A program made the position numbers and the translations under genes. The notes below the pieces were generated by a model that did not search any database, was not told the DNA's origin, and saw only the letters and a program-made list of their open reading frames with translations. Below are positions 43,404 to 53,512 of a stretch of 64,000 bases of DNA, piece after piece; within the stretch, counting starts at the first letter, position 1; each line of letters starts with the position of its first letter. The DNA comes from Maritimibacter fusiformis. GTDB taxonomy: Bacteria; Pseudomonadota; Alphaproteobacteria; Rhodobacterales; Rhodobacteraceae. Location: NCBI RefSeq assembly GCF_008086115.1, contig NZ_VSIY01000004.1, forward strand, positions 372,001 to 436,000, read 5' to 3'.

Positions 43404-45427
43404 CCAACCCCCTGCTGGCCGAGTGGGACACGCCCTTTGCCCTGCCGCCCTTCGAGGCCATTACCGACGCCGATTTCGCCCCGGCCATCGACGCCGGGCT
43501 GGCGGCGGCGCGCGATGCCATCGCGGCGATTGCCGACGACCCCGAACCGCCGACATTCGCCAACACCGTCGAGGCGCTGGAACAGGCCGACGCGACGCTG
43601 TCGAAGGTACTGGGGGTGTTCTTCGCCGTGGCCGGGGCGGATGCCAACCCGGTGCGCGAGGCGCTGCGGCGCGACTATGCCCCTCGGCTGGCCGCGTTCT
43701 CAGCCGAGGTCACCATGAACCCGCAGCTTTTCGCCCGGATCGAGGCGTTGTGGCAGGACCGCGAGGCGCTCGACTTGACCGAGGAACAGGCGCGGGTGCT
43801 GATGCTGACCCGGCGCGGCTTTGTCCGGGCGGGGGCGCAACTGGAGGGCGGTGACCGTGACCGGCTGCGGCAGATCCTCGAGCGGTTGTCGGTGCTGGGA
43901 ACAGAATTCACGCAAAACCTGCTGTCGGATGAGCGAGAATGGGCGCTGCCCTTGTCGGATTCCGATATTGCCGAATTGCCCGCGTTCGTCGCCGAGGCCG
44001 CCCGCGCAGCCGGGGACGAGCGCGGCACGGGGCCGGTGGTGACGCTGGCGCGCGCGCTGATCACGCCGTTCCTGACCTTCTGCCCCGACCGCGCGCTGCG
44101 CCGAAAAGCCTATGAGGCCTACACCGCGCGGGGTGCCAATGGCGGCGCGACCGACAACCGCGCCATCGCGGCCGAGGTTCTGAAACTGCGCCATGACCGT
44201 GCGCGGCTGCTGGGGTATGAGAACTTCGCGGCCTACAAGCTGGAAACCGAGATGGCCAAGACGCCCGAGGCGGTGCGCGACCTTCTGATGCGGGTCTGGA
44301 GCCCGGCGCGCACGGCGGCCCGGGCCGACGCCAGGGCGCTGGAGGACATGCTGCACGCCGATGGCATCGACGGGCCGCTGGAGCCATGGGACTGGCACTA
44401 CTACGCCGAGAGGCGCCGCGCCGCGCTGCACGATCTCGACGAGGGCGAAATCAAGCCCTACCTGCAACTCGACCGGATGATCCTGGCGGCTTTCGACGTG
44501 GCGCACCGGCTGTTCGGGCTGGAGTTCCGCCCGCTCGACGTGCCGCTCTACCACCCCGATGTGCGCGCCTGGGAGGTGACCCGCGACGGGCAGCACATGG
44601 CGGTGTTTCTGGGCGACTATTTCGCGCGCGGCTCGAAACGCTCGGGCGCCTGGTGCACCACGATGCGGCCGCAGAAAAAGCTGGGCGGCGAGGTGCGGCC
44701 CATTGTCGTGAACGTCTGCAACTTCTCGCGGCCGCGCAGCGGGCAACCGGCGCTTCTGGGCTGGGACGACGCGCGCACGCTGTTTCACGAGTTCGGACAT
44801 GCGCTGCACAACATCCTGTCCGATGTCACCTATGCCTCGATCGCGGGCACCTCGGTGGCGCGCGATTTCGTGGAACTGCCAAGCCAGCTGTTCGAGCACT
44901 GGCTGGAGGTGCCCGAGGTGCTGGGCACCTTCGCCACCCACGCCGAGACCGGCGCGCCGATGCCCGCCGACATGGTCGACAAGCTGATCGGGGCGGCGAC
45001 CTACGACATGGGGTTCCAGACGGTCGAATACCTCGCCTCGGCGCTGGTCGACCTGGGCTTTCACGACGGCCCGCCGCCCGCCGACCCGATGCAGAAACAG
45101 GCCGAGGTGCTGGAAGACATCGACATGCCGCGCGCCATCAGGATGCGCCACGCCACGCCGCATTTCGCGCATGTCTTTGCCGGTGACGGCTATGCCGCGG
45201 GCTATTACAGCTACATGTGGTCCGAGGTGATGGACGCCGACGCCTTCGCCGCCTTCGACGAGGCGGGCGATGCCTTCGACGCGGCGACGGCGGCGCGGCT
45301 GGAACGCTTCATCCTGTCGGCCGGCAGCCGTCAGGACGAGGCCCGGGCCTATGTCGATTTTCGCGGCGGCCTGCCCGGGGTCGAGGCACTGTTGAAGGGA
45401 CGGGGGTTGGTGGAGGACCCGGCCTGA
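43400..45427 (+). CDS. M3 family metallopeptidase (oligopeptidase A/Dcp-like)
   Basis: A 675-aa zinc oligopeptidase. The zinc site is HEFGHALHNIL with H463 and H467, followed by the distal Glu in FVELPSQLFEHW. The N-terminal LLAEWDTPFALPPF is usual for Dcp/OpdA-type enzymes. It is cytoplasmic, with no signal peptide, and degrades short peptides. The ATG at 43400 overlaps the moeB stop. Confidence 0.94.
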   Translation: MTNPLLAEWDTPFALPPFEAITDADFAPAIDAGLAAARDAIAAIADDPEPPTFANTVEALEQADATLSKVLGVFFAVAGADANPVREALRRDYAPRLAAFSAEVTMNPQLFARIEALWQDREALDLTEEQARVLMLTRRGFVRAGAQLEGGDRDRLRQILERLSVLGTEFTQNLLSDEREWALPLSDSDIAELPAFVAEAARAAGDERGTGPVVTLARALITPFLTFCPDRALRRKAYEAYTARGANGGATDNRAIAAEVLKLRHDRARLLGYENFAAYKLETEMAKTPEAVRDLLMRVWSPARTAARADARALEDMLHADGIDGPLEPWDWHYYAERRRAALHDLDEGEIKPYLQLDRMILAAFDVAHRLFGLEFRPLDVPLYHPDVRAWEVTRDGQHMAVFLGDYFARGSKRSGAWCTTMRPQKKLGGEVRPIVVNVCNFSRPRSGQPALLGWDDARTLFHEFGHALHNILSDVTYASIAGTSVARDFVELPSQLFEHWLEVPEVLGTFATHAETGAPMPADMVDKLIGAATYDMGFQTVEYLASALVDLGFHDGPPPADPMQKQAEVLEDIDMPRAIRMRHATPHFAHVFAGDGYAAGYYSYMWSEVMDADAFAAFDEAGDAFDAATAARLERFILSAGSRQDEARAYVDFRGGLPGVEALLKGRGLVEDPA

Positions 45428-45717
45428 ACAGGGCTTCGGCCCCGCGCGGGGTGTCTCCCGGCAGAGTGTCTGCGTTCTCATCGCTCACATACTCACAAGG
45501 GGTAAAGTGGCGGGCCCGCCTTGGGGCAAGTGTTCCTTCGCCGGGCGCAGAGCCTCGCCTGCACCTTCATCAGGTGGTCTTAGGTGTCCCGGCTGCCTCT
45601 TGTCCGGTTTGCTAGGCCGGAGTCGAGGCACGGATACCACTTTCGTGCACGGGAAGCGTTATCGCAGGAAAAGGTTAACGCCTGCGAAACCATGCGTGCG
45701 CTGCATGGCCCACAGGG
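45428..45717. other. 290-bp convergent intergenic region
   Basis: Lies between the ends of two convergent genes. Codon-like texture is weak and no open frame has a ribosome site. It contains GGTTAACGC (45681-45689), like the comM half-sites, but no gene starts nearby. No clear terminator was recognised. Confidence 0.35.
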
Positions 45718-46623
45718 CTACTTGCGGGACGGATCGTCCGGGTGCGGCTTCACCCCGACCGGGTCCTTGTGGATGATCACGTCGGTGTTGGGATAGGCGC
45801 GCAGGATCGCACGGCGCAGGGCCGCGCCGGTGGCGTGGGCGGCGTCGAGGGTCTGGCTGCCGTCAAGCTCGACATGCAGGTTGACGAAGGTGATCGACCC
45901 GGCGGTGCGCGTCTTGAGGTCGTGATAGCCCTCGACCCCGGGCCAACTGGCGGCGATCTTCTCGATCCCGGCGACAAGCTCCGGGTCGGCGGTGCGGTCC
46001 ATCAGCGCGTCCCAGGCGCCCTTGAAGATCCTGAGCGCCCCGAACGCCAGCATCGCCGCGGCCCCCAGCGCCACCACGCTGTCGATCTGTTCCAGCCCGA
46101 ACGCCGCCGAGGCCCAGAGCGACAGGATCGCCCCCAGCGCCGGGATCAGATCGCCCACGTAATGCAGGCTGTCGGCACGCACCACCTTCGATCCGGTGCG
46201 CCGCGCCACCCGGCGCTGCCACAGAACCAGCGCGCCGGTCAGTGCGATCGAGGCCAGCATCACCCCCATGCCCCGGCCCTGGTTGGCGATGGCGACGGGG
46301 TCGTCGGCCACCAGCCGCGCCACCGCCGCCCAGCCGATCACGCCTGACGATACCAGGATGAACAGCGACTGGCCGAGGGCGGCGAGGTCTTCGGCAGAGG
46401 AATGGCCGAAAGCGTGGTCTTCGTCGGCGGGGCGCGCGGCGTAGACGATGGCGATCAGCCCGCCCAGCGACATCATCAGGTCAAGCGCGCTGTCGGCCAG
46501 GCTGGCCGCCACCGACAGTGCGCCGGTTTCGCCCAGTGCCCAGAGCTTCAACCCGACCAGCACCAGCGCGACGCTGACCGAGGCCAGCCCGGCGGATAGG
46601 TTCAGATGCTTGTCCTGTGCCAT
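45718..46623 (-). CDS. cation diffusion facilitator family transporter
   Basis: A 301-aa CDF metal exporter with about six membrane helices. Metal-site residues include DSALDLMMSLGG and the HYVGDLIPALGA helix, and DEDHAFGHSSAEDLAAL gives the H-x-x-G-H loop. The cytoplasmic C-terminal domain starts near VEGYHDLKTRTAG and has ITFVNLHVELDG. It likely exports Zn, Fe or Mn. The ATG at 46623 was chosen over a far upstream basic extension. Confidence 0.9.
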   Translation of the reverse strand: MAQDKHLNLSAGLASVSVALVLVGLKLWALGETGALSVAASLADSALDLMMSLGGLIAIVYAARPADEDHAFGHSSAEDLAALGQSLFILVSSGVIGWAAVARLVADDPVAIANQGRGMGVMLASIALTGALVLWQRRVARRTGSKVVRADSLHYVGDLIPALGAILSLWASAAFGLEQIDSVVALGAAAMLAFGALRIFKGAWDALMDRTADPELVAGIEKIAASWPGVEGYHDLKTRTAGSITFVNLHVELDGSQTLDAAHATGAALRRAILRAYPNTDVIIHKDPVGVKPHPDDPSRK

Positions 46624-46657
46624 GACGGGGCCTTTCCGGCTGGTGGCGGGGCGGGGA

Positions 46658-47278
46658 TCAGACGCCCGGCGAATGTAGATGACCGCGGGCGCTGACCTGC
46701 CGCCACAGCGCCGCCTCGCGCGGGCGCGCGCGCGCCACCTTGTCGCGCAGTTCGTCGGGCACTTCAACCGGCGCGGCCCTGGAGACATTGACCCGCGAAA
46801 ACGAGATCGGCATCGCGAAACGGTCGGTCAGGAAGGCGGCCAGGATGTCCTGCCGGTCGTATTGAAAGACATGCGTAACCTGCGGGCGGTCGTGATGGTC
46901 CATCAGGAAACGGTCCTGCCGCCCGATGCCCTCGAAACGGGGATCGTCGGCCAGCACCGCCGCGACGAAATCGGCGAACTCCATTCCGGTGGTGCTGTCG
47001 GGGGCGCCCGGCACCGGGGGGCGTTGCAGGTAGCGATACCAGCTGACCAGCCGGTCCACCGGCTCGCGCATCACCGCTGCGGTCTCGACCTGCCAGGGAA
47101 AGGCGGTTTTCAGGTGGTTGCGGGCGCGGGCGTTGAAAGTGCCGATGTTCATGTGGCGCAGGTGCGGCGGATCGTGAACCTCGATGGTGGCAAAGCCGCG
47201 CAGGGCATGCGCCACCGCCGATGATCCCGTCTTGGGCACTTCGAGGAACACCAGTCTTTCGCGGTGAAAATAGAGCAC
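46658..47278 (-). CDS. sulfotransferase-like protein
   Basis: A 206-aa protein from a GTG at 47278, with GAGGCCAGG just upstream. The PAPS 5'-phosphate loop is seen as LEVPKTGSSAVAHAL and the 3'-phosphate region as VMREPVDRLVSWYRYL, as in carbohydrate and bacterial sulfotransferases. It is short but has both motifs. It lies 23 bp downstream of lldD, with the same orientation. The acceptor is unknown. Confidence 0.75.
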   Translation of the reverse strand: MLYFHRERLVFLEVPKTGSSAVAHALRGFATIEVHDPPHLRHMNIGTFNARARNHLKTAFPWQVETAAVMREPVDRLVSWYRYLQRPPVPGAPDSTTGMEFADFVAAVLADDPRFEGIGRQDRFLMDHHDRPQVTHVFQYDRQDILAAFLTDRFAMPISFSRVNVSRAAPVEVPDELRDKVARARPREAALWRQVSARGHLHSPGV

Positions 47279-47301
47279 CCTGGCCTCGGTTTCCTCGCTG
47301 T

Positions 47302-48468
47302 CTAGTCCCAGTCGCCGGAAAAGCCGCGCGGCACCCGCAGGATGTCGCGGCTGACGTTCTTGATGTCGCGATGCCCGCAGAAGGCCATCGACAGGTCAAG
47401 CTCGCGGTGGATGACCTCGAGCGCGCGGGTCACGCCGGCCTCGCCCATCGCGCCGAGGCCGTAGATATAGGCGCGCCCGATGAAGGTGCCCCTGGCCCCC
47501 ATCGCCACCGCCTTGAGCACGTCCTGACCCGAGCGGATGCCGCTGTCGAGATGCACCTCGACCTTGTCGCCGACGGCCTCGAGGATCGGCTCCAGCGCGC
47601 GGATCGAGCTGATTGCGCCGTCAAGCTGGCGGCCGCCGTGGTTCGACACGATGATGGCGTCGGCGCCGATTTTCGCGGCCATGCGCGCGTCTTCGGGCTC
47701 CATCACGCCCTTGAGGATCAGCTTGCCGCCCCACATGTCGCGGATCTGCTCGATCTGTTTCCAGTCGAGCTTGGGGTCGAACTGCTCGGCGGTCCAGGCC
47801 ATCAGGTCGGAGGGGTCGCTGACCCCCTTGGCGTGGCCGACGATATTGCCGAACTGGCGCCGCCTGGTGCCCAGCATCCCCAGACCCCAGCGCCATTTGG
47901 TCGACAGGTTGATCATGTTGGCCAGCGTCGGTTTCGGCGGCGCCGACAGGCCGTTCTTGATGTCCTTGTGGCGCTGGCCGAGGATCTGAAGGTCGAGCGT
48001 CACCACCAGTGCCGACACCCCCGCATCCTTGGCGCGCTGGATGATGCGGGCCAGGAAATCCTGATCGCGCATCACGTAAAGCTGGAACCAGAACGGCTTG
48101 GAGGTGTGTTCGGCCACGTCCTCGATCGAACAGATCGACATGGTGGTGAGGGTGAAGGGCACGCCGAATTTCTCGGCGGCGCGGGCTGCCTTGATCTCGC
48201 CGTCGGCGTGCTGCATCCCGGTCATCCCGACCGGCGCCAGCGCCACCGGCATCGCCACGTCCTCGCCGATCATTTTCGTCGCCGTGGTGCGGTTCGTCAT
48301 GTCGACCGCGACGCGCTGGCGCAGGCGGATCAGGTCGAAGTCAGACGAGTTCTCGCGAAAGGTCTGTTCCGTCCAGCTGCCGCTTTCGCAATAGTCGTGG
48401 AACATCCTTGGGACGCGGCGGCGGTAGATGCGGTAGAGGTCGTCGATATTGGTGATCACGGGCATCAA
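47302..48468 (-). CDS. lldD: FMN-dependent L-lactate dehydrogenase
   Basis: A 388-aa alpha-hydroxy-acid oxidase family enzyme. The catalytic His is in SNHGGRQLDG; FMN-binding segments include PVALAPVGMTGMQHADGE and DSGIRSGQDVLKAVAMGA. DYCESGSWTEQTFREN is the N-terminal family signature. It oxidises L-lactate to pyruvate at the inner membrane. It is divergent from the ZIP gene with a 105-bp gap. Confidence 0.92.
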   Translation of the reverse strand: MMPVITNIDDLYRIYRRRVPRMFHDYCESGSWTEQTFRENSSDFDLIRLRQRVAVDMTNRTTATKMIGEDVAMPVALAPVGMTGMQHADGEIKAARAAEKFGVPFTLTTMSICSIEDVAEHTSKPFWFQLYVMRDQDFLARIIQRAKDAGVSALVVTLDLQILGQRHKDIKNGLSAPPKPTLANMINLSTKWRWGLGMLGTRRRQFGNIVGHAKGVSDPSDLMAWTAEQFDPKLDWKQIEQIRDMWGGKLILKGVMEPEDARMAAKIGADAIIVSNHGGRQLDGAISSIRALEPILEAVGDKVEVHLDSGIRSGQDVLKAVAMGARGTFIGRAYIYGLGAMGEAGVTRALEVIHRELDLSMAFCGHRDIKNVSRDILRVPRGFSGDWD

Positions 48469-48573
48469 GGCTCTCCGGCTGGCGCGAGATAGCTAGCAAG
48501 GGCTGGCGGGCGTGTCCATAAGCCTCGTTTGCCGGGTCTTGCACTTGCCGCGCGCCGGGTTCAAACAGCCGCC

Positions 48574-49347
48574 ATGAGCATCGTCCTGATGGGATTCCTG
48601 GCAAGCCTCGGCGCCGGTCTGATGACCGCCGTGGGGGCATTGCCCGTGCTGTTCGGGCGGTCGATCTCGCGCCGGGCGTCGGACACGCTGTTGGGCTTTG
48701 CCGCCGGGGTGATGATCTCGGCCTCGTTCTTCTCGCTGATCATACCTGGGATCGAGGCGGCAGAGGCGCATTACGGCTCGATCGTCGCGGCGGCCTTCGT
48801 GGCGGCGGGGGGCATCGCGCTGGGGGCCATCGCGGTGGCCTTGATGAACGAGACCCTGCCGCATGAACATTTCGTCGAGGGGCCGGAAGGCGCCGACCCC
48901 GGTGCGCTGTCGAAGATCTGGCTGTTCGTGATCGCCATCACCATCCACAACTTTCCCGAGGGCATGGCGGTGGGTGTCGGGTTCGGCGGCGGCAATGTCA
49001 CCAACGGGCTGTCGCTGGCCATCGGCATCGGCTTGCAGAACGCGCCCGAGGGGCTGGCGGTGGCGGTGGCGCTGCGCGGGCTGGGCTATTCCAAGGGGCG
49101 CAGTTTCCTCATCGCCATGCTGACCGGGCTGATCGAGCCGCTGGGCGGGCTGATCGGGGCGGCGGCGGTGACGCTGGCCGAGGTCATGCTGCCCTGGGGG
49201 CTGGCATTCGCGGCGGGCGCGATGCTCTATATCATCTCGCACGAGATCATTCCCGAAACCCACCGCCACGGGCACCAGAACCGGGCGACGGCGGGGCTGA
49301 TCTTCGGATTGATCCTGATGATGCTGCTCGACGTGATCCTGGGCTGA
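48574..49347 (+). CDS. ZIP family metal transporter
   Basis: A 257-aa membrane protein with about eight helices. The metal-binding helices carry TIHNFPEGMAVG and LQNAPEGLAVAV, the ZIP (ZupT-type) signatures. It imports Zn or other divalent metals. The ATG at 48574 starts directly at the first hydrophobic segment; no strong ribosome site was seen. Confidence 0.92.
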   Translation: MSIVLMGFLASLGAGLMTAVGALPVLFGRSISRRASDTLLGFAAGVMISASFFSLIIPGIEAAEAHYGSIVAAAFVAAGGIALGAIAVALMNETLPHEHFVEGPEGADPGALSKIWLFVIAITIHNFPEGMAVGVGFGGGNVTNGLSLAIGIGLQNAPEGLAVAVALRGLGYSKGRSFLIAMLTGLIEPLGGLIGAAAVTLAEVMLPWGLAFAAGAMLYIISHEIIPETHRHGHQNRATAGLIFGLILMMLLDVILG

Positions 49348-49392
49348 GGGAAAACGCTTGGCGCATGGTCCGGTGTCTGACAAGCTGCGGCC

Positions 49393-49767
49393 ATGACACG
49401 GCGGGTTTTGTGGATCGGATTGGGCCTTTGGGCGTTGGCGTTCGCCGCCTCGTTCATCGTCACCGGCCTGACCGATCCGACCGGCGACGGCTTTACCCGC
49501 GGGCTGAACCGCGTGACGACGTTTCTGGGCTGGCAGGTCGCGGCGGGGCTGATCGGGATCGTGCTCTGGGTGGTCGGCAACGGGCTGGACAAGGGCACGT
49601 GGCCGCGCCGGCTGAGCCGGGCGCCGGCGCTGGTGTTCGGGCTTCTGGTGGCGGCGATCGTGGGGCTGATCCTCTATGCCAACCTGTCCCGCCCTGCGCC
49701 GGTCCAGGTGCCGCCGGCCAAACCCCCGACCGCGCAACCCGCCGAACCGACCGTGCCGGTCCAATGA
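49393..49767 (+). CDS. small membrane protein, unknown function
   Basis: A 124-aa protein with three hydrophobic segments (about 5-25, 45-62 and 80-97) and a Pro-rich tail (PVQVPPAKPPTAQPAEP). I recognise no family. It overlaps the MaoC gene by 4 bases (ATGA at 49764-49767), so they are co-translated. Confidence 0.7.
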   Translation: MTRRVLWIGLGLWALAFAASFIVTGLTDPTGDGFTRGLNRVTTFLGWQVAAGLIGIVLWVVGNGLDKGTWPRRLSRAPALVFGLLVAAIVGLILYANLSRPAPVQVPPAKPPTAQPAEPTVPVQ

Positions 49768-50213
49768 CCACGCAGCGGTATTTCGAGGATCTGCCGGTCG
49801 GCTTTCGCTTTTCGACCGGCGCGGCGGTGGTGGATCGTGACGCGATCGTCGCCTTCGCGCGGGACTGGGACCCGCAGTCGTTCCACCTTGACGACGATGC
49901 GGCGGCGGCATCGCATTTCGGCGGGCTGATCGCCTCGGGCTGGCAGACGCTGCTGATTGCCTTCAACCTGTCGCTGCGGGCCGGGGTCTGGGACGAAGCC
50001 TCGATGGGCGCGTCGGGCCTCGACGAGGTGCGCTGGCTCAGGCCGGTGTTTCCCGGCGACCGGCTGCATGTCGAGGCGGAAGTGCTTGCCGCCGAACGCT
50101 CGGCCTCGCGCCCCGACCGGGGCCGGGTGCGCATCCGGCACGAGGTGGTGAACCAGTCGGGCGAAGTCGTGGCGAGCTATATCGGCAACCACCTGATCGC
50201 GGCACGGGCCTAG
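49764..50213 (+). CDS. MaoC family dehydratase
   Basis: A 149-aa hot-dog-fold hydratase. The family motif is DWDPQSFHLDDDAAAASHFGG, with the catalytic Asp and His, followed by LIASGWQTL. It probably hydrates an enoyl-CoA. It ends with a 4-base overlap with the convergent methyltransferase-like gene. Confidence 0.88.
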   Translation: MTTQRYFEDLPVGFRFSTGAAVVDRDAIVAFARDWDPQSFHLDDDAAAASHFGGLIASGWQTLLIAFNLSLRAGVWDEASMGASGLDEVRWLRPVFPGDRLHVEAEVLAAERSASRPDRGRVRIRHEVVNQSGEVVASYIGNHLIAARA

Positions 50214-50833
50214 GCGATCCGCTCGAACAGATAGGCGAAGGCCGGAACCGTGTAGGCGACGCCCCGGTTGCTGGCATGCAGGCTTTCGCGGCTGATCGGG
50301 GTCGGCTTTTTCGGCACAAGGAAGCGGTCGAGCCGGTCGTGGGGCACCCGGTAGCCGCCACCGCCGGACAGCACCGCGCCCGACAGCCGATAGCGCGCAT
50401 CGAGCGCGGCCATCGCCGCGTCGCCGTGGCTGGGATTGACCAGCAGCGTGCCGCCGGGTTTCAGAAACCGCGTGCAGGCCTCTGAAACGAACCCGGCATA
50501 GAGCGAGATCAAGAGGTCGAAGCCCTGTTCGGGCAGGTCGAGCGCGTTGTAGTCCGCGTGGATGAACCGAACCCGCCGCGTCGCCGGGTCGATGCCGTTC
50601 TCGGCGATGATCCCGGCAGTTCCTTCGGTGTCCGCGAAGAACGCGGCGGCGCGCTTGTCGATGTCGGCATAGGTCACGTCGGGAAAGGCGAACGAGGCGG
50701 CGATATCGACGAAGCAGCCGGGATAGAGCACCCGCCGGGCCGCGACCGCACCCGCCACCGCCGCGAACAGACGCGCGCGGTCGCCCTTGTGCTGGTCCTG
50801 CTTGTCCCAGAGCGCGCGGGTGGTCGCCTGCAT
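50210..50833 (-). CDS. SAM-dependent methyltransferase-like protein
   Basis: A 207-aa protein of the Rossmann methyltransferase type. RVLYPGCFVDIAASFAFPDV is motif I, VRFIHADYNALDLPEQGFDLLISL covers motifs II-IV, and FLKPGGTLLVNPSHGD is the post-motif loop. The glycine pattern of motif I is weak, so the catalytic role is uncertain. It starts 4 bases after trpA ends. Confidence 0.7.
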   Translation of the reverse strand: MQATTRALWDKQDQHKGDRARLFAAVAGAVAARRVLYPGCFVDIAASFAFPDVTYADIDKRAAAFFADTEGTAGIIAENGIDPATRRVRFIHADYNALDLPEQGFDLLISLYAGFVSEACTRFLKPGGTLLVNPSHGDAAMAALDARYRLSGAVLSGGGGYRVPHDRLDRFLVPKKPTPISRESLHASNRGVAYTVPAFAYLFERIA

Positions 50834-50837
50834 CGGG

Positions 50838-51629
50838 TCAGGCGCGGTGCGCGCCGTCGGCCAGGCCGCGCACGAAGTCGAGCACTTCGGGCACCGATTT
50901 GCCCTTGCCGATCAGATCGACGATGGCCGAGCCGACCACGGCACCGTCCGCCACGCGGGCAATCGCCTCGCTGGTCTCGGGGGTTCGGATGCCGAAGCCG
51001 ACGATCACCGGAAGGTCGGTTTTCGCCTTGATCCGCGCGACCTCGGGGGCAACGTCGCCCGCCTCGGCGGCCGCCGCCCCGGTGATGCCGGTGATCGAGA
51101 CGTAATAGACGAACCCCGAGGTGTTGGTCAGCACCTTGGGCAGGCGCTTGTCGTCGGTCGTCGGCGTGGCGAGGCGGATGAAGTTCAGCCCCGCCTTCTG
51201 CGCCGGGATGCACAATTCGTCGTCTTCCTCGGGCGGCAGGTCGACCACGATCAGCCCGTCGATCCCGGCGGCGCTGGCGTCGGTCAGGAACTTGTCCACG
51301 CCGCGATTGTAGATCGGGTTGTAATAGCCCATCAGCACGATCGGCGTGGTGTCGTCGGTCTTGCGAAACGCCGCCGCCATGTCGAGGGTCTTTTGCAGCG
51401 TCTGCCCGGCGGCCAGCGCGCGCTGACCGGCAAGCTGGATGGTCGGGCCGTCCGCCATCGGGTCGGTGAAGGGCAGGCCAAGCTCGATCACGTCGACGCC
51501 TGCGGCAGGCAGGCCCTGCATGATCGCAAGCGAGGTGTCGTAATCCGGGTCTCCGGCCATGATGTAGGAGACGAAGGCCTTTTTGCCCTGGTCCTTCAGC
51601 GCGGCGAATTTGGCGTCGATGCGAGTCAT
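50838..51629 (-). CDS. trpA: tryptophan synthase alpha subunit
   Basis: A 263-aa TrpA. Signatures are [19 protein letters not shown], the [17 protein letters not shown] active-site loop, and [20 protein letters not shown]. It splits indole-3-glycerol phosphate. trpB is not adjacent, so the operon is split in this genome. Confidence 0.95.
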   Translation of the reverse strand: MTRIDAKFAALKDQGKKAFVSYIMAGDPDYDTSLAIMQGLPAAGVDVIELGLPFTDPMADGPTIQLAGQRALAAGQTLQKTLDMAAAFRKTDDTTPIVLMGYYNPIYNRGVDKFLTDASAAGIDGLIVVDLPPEEDDELCIPAQKAGLNFIRLATPTTDDKRLPKVLTNTSGFVYYVSITGITGAAAAEAGDVAPEVARIKAKTDLPVIVGFGIRTPETSEAIARVADGAVVGSAIVDLIGKGKSVPEVLDFVRGLADGAHRA

Positions 51630-51688
51630 CCCGGTTCCCTTTCTCGGTCGCGCCGGGTGTGCGACATGGGGCGGGGAAAATCAATGGC

Positions 51689-52105
51689 TCAGGCGTCCTT
51701 GCCGTCGCTCATCACCATCCAGCGGATGCCGAAGCGGTCGGTGAAGGCGCTGAACAGCGACGCGAAGAACGCAGGCTCCAGCGGCTGGCGCACCTCGCCG
51801 CCCTCGGACAGGGCGTCAAAGACCCGGCGGGTCTCGGCGTCGGTCGGAAGCGTCACGCTGACGTTGCAGCCATCCATCCTTGGGGTGTCGCCGGAGGGAT
51901 CGTCGCTGGCGTAGATCCAGCCTTCGCCGACCTGCAACGCCGCGTGCATGACCATGTCGGCAGGCACGCCGGGCATTTCGGCGCGGGCCTCGTCGGGCAT
52001 GTCGGCAAAGCTCATGATCTCGGGGGTGGTGGCGAAGACCTTGCCGTAATGGGTTATCGCCTCGCGGCAGGTGTCCTTGAAGAAAAGGTAGATGATCGGT
52101 TGCAT
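51689..52105 (-). CDS. VOC family protein (PhnB-like)
   Basis: A 138-aa vicinal-oxygen-chelate protein of the PhnB type. It begins MQPIIYLFFKDTCREAI and has WIYASDD and ITHYGKVFATTPEI-type segments. This family includes 3-demethylubiquinone-like and unknown enzymes. It is divergent from ychF. Confidence 0.85.
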   Translation of the reverse strand: MQPIIYLFFKDTCREAITHYGKVFATTPEIMSFADMPDEARAEMPGVPADMVMHAALQVGEGWIYASDDPSGDTPRMDGCNVSVTLPTDAETRRVFDALSEGGEVRQPLEPAFFASLFSAFTDRFGIRWMVMSDGKDA

Positions 52106-52196
52106 TGCGTCTCTCCTGTTGCCGCTCAAAGCTACCACGCTTGCGCGCCACCGCCCAACCCCATAGAAGGCGCCGGAACCGGATCAGGAGGTCAGG

Positions 52197-53294
52197 ATGG
52201 GTTTCAAGGTCGGGATCGTGGGGCTGCCCAATGTCGGCAAATCGACGCTGTTCAACGCGCTGACGCGCACCGCCGCGGCGCAGGCGGCGAACTTTCCGTT
52301 CTGCACCATCGAGCCCAACGTGGGCGAGGTGGCGATGCCCGATCCGCGGCTGGACAAGCTGGCGGCGATTGCCGGGTCGAAGGAGATCATCCCGACGCGG
52401 ATGACCTTTGTAGACATTGCCGGGCTGGTCAAAGGCGCGTCCAAGGGCGAGGGGCTGGGCAACCAGTTCCTGGCCAACATCCGCGAGGTTGACGCCATCG
52501 CGCATGTGCTGCGCTGTTTCGAGGACGGCGATGTCACCCATGTCGAGGGCCGGGTCGACCCGGTGGCCGATGCCGAGACCATCGAGACCGAGTTGATGAT
52601 CGCCGACATGGAATCGATCGAGCGGCGCTTGCAGAACCTGGTGCGCAAGGTGCGCGGCGGCGACAAGGAGGCGGTGGCGCAGGAGCGGCTCTTGAAGCTG
52701 GCGCTGGCGGCGCTGGAGGCCGGGCGACCGGCGCGCACGGTCGAGGTGGCCGACGAGGACCGCAAGGCCTGGCGCGGGTTGCAATTGCTGACCTCGAAAA
52801 AAGTGCTTTACGTCTGCAACGTCAGCGAGGACGACGCCGCCACCGGCAACGACCATTCGCGCGCGGTCGAGAAGATGGCGGCGGAGCAGGGCGCGGGCGT
52901 GGTGGTGATCTCGGCGAAGATCGAGGAGGAGATCAGCCAGCTCGACCCCGAGGAGCAGGCGGTGTTCCTTGAGGAGCTGGGGCTGAAGGAGGCGGGACTC
53001 GACCGGATGATCAAGGCGGGCTACGAGCTTTTGCACCTCGAGACCTATTTCACCGTCGGCCCCAAGGAAGCGCGCGCCTGGACGATCCGCAAGGGCACGC
53101 TGGCGCCGGCGGCGGCGGGGGTGATCCACGGCGATTTCGAACGCGGCTTCATCCGCGCCGAGACCATCGCCTATGACGATTTCGTCAGCCTGGGCGGTGA
53201 GCAGGCGGCCAAGGAGGCGGGCAAGATGCGCGCCGAGGGCAAGAGCTATGTCGTCAAGGATGGCGACGTGCTGCACTTCCTGTTCAACGCCTGA
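52197..53294 (+). CDS. ychF: redox-regulated ATPase YchF
   Basis: A 365-aa OBG-family P-loop protein. G1 is [16 protein letters not shown]3 [19 protein letters not shown], and the C-terminal TGS-type domain starts near [17 protein letters not shown]. YchF prefers ATP and binds ribosomes. AGGAGGTCAGG precedes the ATG. Confidence 0.96.
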   Translation: MGFKVGIVGLPNVGKSTLFNALTRTAAAQAANFPFCTIEPNVGEVAMPDPRLDKLAAIAGSKEIIPTRMTFVDIAGLVKGASKGEGLGNQFLANIREVDAIAHVLRCFEDGDVTHVEGRVDPVADAETIETELMIADMESIERRLQNLVRKVRGGDKEAVAQERLLKLALAALEAGRPARTVEVADEDRKAWRGLQLLTSKKVLYVCNVSEDDAATGNDHSRAVEKMAAEQGAGVVVISAKIEEEISQLDPEEQAVFLEELGLKEAGLDRMIKAGYELLHLETYFTVGPKEARAWTIRKGTLAPAAAGVIHGDFERGFIRAETIAYDDFVSLGGEQAAKEAGKMRAEGKSYVVKDGDVLHFLFNA

Positions 53295-53512
53295 CCGGGG
53301 CGGATTTGCCGGATTCGGCGGTTCGTGCTAGCCTCTGGCCATGACCGGCAGGACATGACCCCGCAAGACCCCGCCTCGCGCCCGTTCAGGGTGCGTCGCG
53401 CCGGGCTGTTCTGCGGCTTTCCTCAACGGGGTTTCGGCGTGACGCGGCCAGGGCTGCACCCTTCGGCGTGCGCAGGCTCCAACACAGGCCGTCAGAGCCG
53501 ACAGGAGCAGAC

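Noticed and set aside
45507-45796. Short open frames in the gap after the M3 peptidase gene
   Set aside because: They run into the convergent CDF gene in antisense and lack ribosome sites.
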